DNA of 47,027 bases, taken from positions 1 to 47,027 of the forward strand of contig JAWODU010000004.1 in assembly GCA_046483125.1 (NCBI GenBank). Direction: 5' to 3'. Shown in pieces: positions 45,323 through 47,027 of this stretch; position 1 is the stretch's first letter, and every line of letters begins with the position of its first letter. Source of the DNA: JAWODU01 sp046483125. Lineage in GTDB: Bacteria; Verrucomicrobiota; Kiritimatiellia; UBA8416; JAWODU01. The notes under the pieces were generated by a model, which had not been told where the DNA came from, searched no databases, and saw only the letters and a list, made by a program, of their open reading frames with translations. A program made the position numbers and the translations under genes.

Positions 45323-46030
45323 TCAGCGGTATTCCACTGTCCGTGTTTCACATAAAGTATCCTTTATTCCGGCTTTTTCAAACGCATTCCTGCGCTCCGC
45401 ACAGCTCGGGCATTTTCCGCATGGAATGCTGTTTCCCCTGTAGCATGTCCATGTGTTGGAATAGTCCACACCCAGTTCCGCTCCCAGCCTTATGACTTCG
45501 GCCTTGGACATTTCGACAAACGGGGCGTGTATCCTTACCCGGAATTTTCTATTCAGATCAAGGACCGAATTGATCCGCCGCACGAAGTCGGGAGTGCAGT
45601 CCCAGTACCCGTATTCATCATGTGCCTGCGCCCCGTAAAAGACATGGTCGATGCCGCGCGCTTCGGCGTAAGCGGAAGCCAGTGACAGAAAAACCATGTT
45701 CCGGCTGGGCACATAGGTGGGCGGCTGTCTTCTCTGTTCGGCGTCCAGGTCGCTCAGATCCGGTATGCCGCCTCCCGTGTCGAGCAAGGCTGTTGCTCCC
45801 GTGACGAGATCCCGTAAAGCGGTAACATCCATGATCTGGTGCTTTATCTCGTCCAGCAGGCGGGCCTGCAAAGCGGCGGATTCAAGTTCACGTTTATGGG
45901 CCTGACCGTAATCGAAAGATAGAGCGTGTACGAGGGAAGTTTTCAGTTTCTTCCTGACGTAGTGCAGCAGCGTCACCGAGTCCGCGCCCCCCGAAAGAAG
46001 CACAACCGCTTTTTCAATCCGGCAGGTCAT
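45323..46030 (-). CDS. queC: 7-cyano-7-deazaguanine synthase QueC
   Basis: QueC converts CDG to preQ0 for queuosine, using ATP and ammonia. The 235-residue protein has the PP-loop SGGADS (13-18), SFDYGQAHKRELESA, VPSRNMVFLSLASAYAE, and the C-terminal zinc site formed by CYRGNSIPCGKCPSC. The ATG overlaps the queE stop by ATGA, so the two are translationally coupled. QueD and QueF are not in the window. Confidence 0.97.
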   Translation of the reverse strand: MTCRIEKAVVLLSGGADSVTLLHYVRKKLKTSLVHALSFDYGQAHKRELESAALQARLLDEIKHQIMDVTALRDLVTGATALLDTGGGIPDLSDLDAEQRRQPPTYVPSRNMVFLSLASAYAEARGIDHVFYGAQAHDEYGYWDCTPDFVRRINSVLDLNRKFRVRIHAPFVEMSKAEVIRLGAELGVDYSNTWTCYRGNSIPCGKCPSCAERRNAFEKAGIKDTLCETRTVEYR

Positions 46031-46659
46031 TCAACACCGATTATTCTATGTAATTGTACCTGGAGCCTTGCTCCTGTACCGTCGGCCGTGATCCATTCCG
46101 CGAGTTCCCTCGGCTCCAGCATGCCGTCGGCCGGAGCGAAAAGCACTTCACGACATGAGTTGTGCAGGTCCCGGCGGTCGACGAAGTCTCTTGCCCACTC
46201 GTAATCCGCCCTGCCGGTGAGAACGAATTTGATCTCATCCTGCGGTCTCAGTTTTCCGATATTGGATTCCAGGAGGGACCCCCCTTCCCCGCTTCCGGGG
46301 CACTTGACGTCCATGATCGTGACGGCTTTTTCAGGGATCGCGGATATATCCCGAGTGCCGTTGGTCTCAACCAGGACCGGTTTTTTTGTGTCTTCACACA
46401 GCATTTCGGACAGGTTTCTGAATCCGGACTGCAAAAGAGGTTCTCCTCCTGTTATTTCGCAGATGGAGGTATTTGAATCGATCGCGCTCTTTACCAGGTC
46501 CTTCACCTGCGTTATTCGCCCGGGCAAAAGGGCCTGAGGCGTGTCGCACCACCTGCACTGCAGGTTACAGCCGGCCAGACGGATAAAATAACAGGTGAGG
46601 CCGGCATAAGACGATTCCCCCTGGATACCCGTAAAAGTCTCGCAGACTTCGACATTCAC
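46027..46659 (-). CDS. queE: 7-carboxy-7-deazaguanine synthase QueE (radical SAM)
   Basis: QueE converts CPH4 to CDG through radical SAM chemistry. The protein has about 210 residues with the family start VEVCETFTGIQGESSYAG, cluster motif CNLQCRWCDT (CX3CX2C), ITGGEPLLQ, VLVETNGT, and VDRRDLHN near the end. The GTG at 46659 is chosen because the conserved sequence begins immediately after it and the length is typical. The frame stays open to an ATG at 46869, but those residues match nothing. No strong ribosome binding site is seen. Confidence 0.93.
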   Translation of the reverse strand: MNVEVCETFTGIQGESSYAGLTCYFIRLAGCNLQCRWCDTPQALLPGRITQVKDLVKSAIDSNTSICEITGGEPLLQSGFRNLSEMLCEDTKKPVLVETNGTRDISAIPEKAVTIMDVKCPGSGEGGSLLESNIGKLRPQDEIKFVLTGRADYEWARDFVDRRDLHNSCREVLFAPADGMLEPRELAEWITADGTGARLQVQLHRIIGVE

Positions 46660-46813
46660 AACGTACCAGACTCTACCTTTTCCGGAGGCGCCATTACCAG
46701 AAATACTTTCACTGCGCGCCGGTCGCCGTATGAAGCGCAAATTTCCGGTATCGTTCAAATGTTGACGCCTGGCAGGAGAATTACTGATTTGTATCGAAGG
46801 ATGACGACACATT

Positions 46814-46893
46814 GATACCCTTACTCGGATACCCTTACTCGATATACTTAACCGTAATAGATAATGCATTAGCGATTAAGCGGGTCGGTTAAG
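46814..46893. repeat. Second cluster of CTTAMYCG octamers, upstream of queE
   Basis: GATACCCTTACTCG is repeated directly at 46814-46827 and 46828-46841, followed by the variant GATATACTTAACCG (46841-46854). Reversed copies CGATTAAG (46873-46880) and CGGTTAAG (46886-46893) follow. The forward octamers start at 46820, 46834 and 46847, spaced 14 and 13. The reversed pair (46873-46893) matches 29286-29306 upstream of exbB in opposite orientation at 19 of 21 positions. The nearest octamer lies 161 bases before the queE start. Confidence 0.75.
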
Positions 46894-46942
46894 ACCGTCA
46901 TGTTGTTGTCGAACATTTTCTTTCGGGGCAGACCCCGAGTGT

Positions 46943-46962
46943 CGCTGCCGAGCAGCGTTTTT
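46943..46962 (+). terminator. Plus-strand intrinsic terminator without an assigned gene
   Basis: CGCTGC (46943-46948), loop CGA, GCAGCG (46952-46957) and TTTTT (46958-46962) form a compact intrinsic terminator on the plus strand. No plus-strand gene precedes it in this region. It could end a small RNA starting near the octamer cluster, or act as an attenuator for a gene beyond the window. Confidence 0.6.
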
Positions 46963-47027
46963 CTCGCGTTGAAAAGGTAAAGGACTCATCACTTCCGTTA
47001 TGAAGACATCAGAGCGCCACACTGGTA

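Larger units (their letters stand above)
46660..47027. other. Terminal intergenic region upstream of queE
   Basis: No convincing gene is visible in these 368 bases. From queE outward they hold about 150 bases of unremarkable sequence, the octamer cluster (46814-46893), a perfect hairpin TCGGGG-CAGA-CCCCGA (46923-46938), and a plus-strand intrinsic terminator. An ATG at 47000 on the plus strand opens a frame cut by the window end and cannot be judged. Confidence 0.6.

Noticed and set aside
46660..46869. Upstream extension of queE to the ATG at 46869
   Set aside because: The extra 70 residues match no part of QueE, and the family N terminus starts right after the GTG at 46659.
47000..47027. 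Possible start of a plus-strand gene at the window end
   Set aside because: Only nine codons are visible and no ribosome binding site sits at a normal distance.

Overview
The window reads as a chromosomal segment of a diderm bacterium from the PVC superphylum, most likely Kiritimatiellota or Lentisphaerota, although a planctomycete relative cannot be excluded. The reasons are a MoxR/DUF58/VWA operon with PA14 domains and a giant membrane coiled-coil protein, a 'prenyltransferase/squalene-oxidase repeat' secreted protein, a UroD/MtaA-like protein of the type expanded in these phyla, ExbB/ExbD, a very large TPR envelope protein and an uppS-cdsA-dxr-rseP-ispG run. Taxonomy is inference; no rRNA gene is present. 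Almost all boundaries inside gene runs are 4-bp ATGA/GTGA overlaps or gaps under 30 bp, so transcription is strongly operonic.

Region 1 (1-17838, plus strand) is a six-gene operon behind a plausible sigma-54 promoter: a MoxR AAA+ ATPase, a DUF58 protein, a BatA-like membrane VWA protein, a second membrane VWA protein whose VWA domain is split by a long insertion carrying a PA14 domain, a 3021-residue membrane protein (DUF4175-like head, PA14 domain, about 2000 residues of A/E/K/Q-rich coiled coil, Gln/Gly-rich tail), and an exported alpha/alpha-toroid protein. The MoxR/DUF58/VWA core resembles a metal-dependent chaperone or envelope-assembly module. The PA14 insertions and the giant coiled coil are the unusual part and the best candidate here for an undescribed envelope system.

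Region 2 (18028-19446, minus strand) holds a UroD/MtaA-family gene broken by a one-base deletion in a short G run, and a tRNA-Gly(TCC) gene with encoded CCA.

Region 3 (19482-29117, minus strand) is a compact run in the order exbB, exbD, tonB-like, hisD, hisC, hisB, hisA, comEC, an S41 protease and tsaD. It joins an energised-transport motor, four histidine biosynthesis steps, a short ComEC, a periplasmic protease and the t6A enzyme. Upstream of exbB lies a 332-bp spacer with an inverted-repeat element.

Region 4 (29450-36208, minus strand) is tyrS, uvrA and a large exported TPR protein that overlaps uvrA. Region 5 (36226-38241) is rpsA with six S1 domains, its intrinsic terminator, and a structured leader with a 7-codon upstream reading frame. 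Region 6 (38302-46659, minus strand) is queE, queC, purA, uppS, cdsA, dxr, rseP and ispG, combining preQ0 synthesis, purine synthesis, undecaprenyl and phospholipid precursor synthesis, the MEP pathway and site-2 proteolysis. The last 368 bp lack a convincing gene but hold a second cluster of the octamer CTTAMYCG found upstream of exbB, plus a plus-strand intrinsic terminator with no assigned gene.
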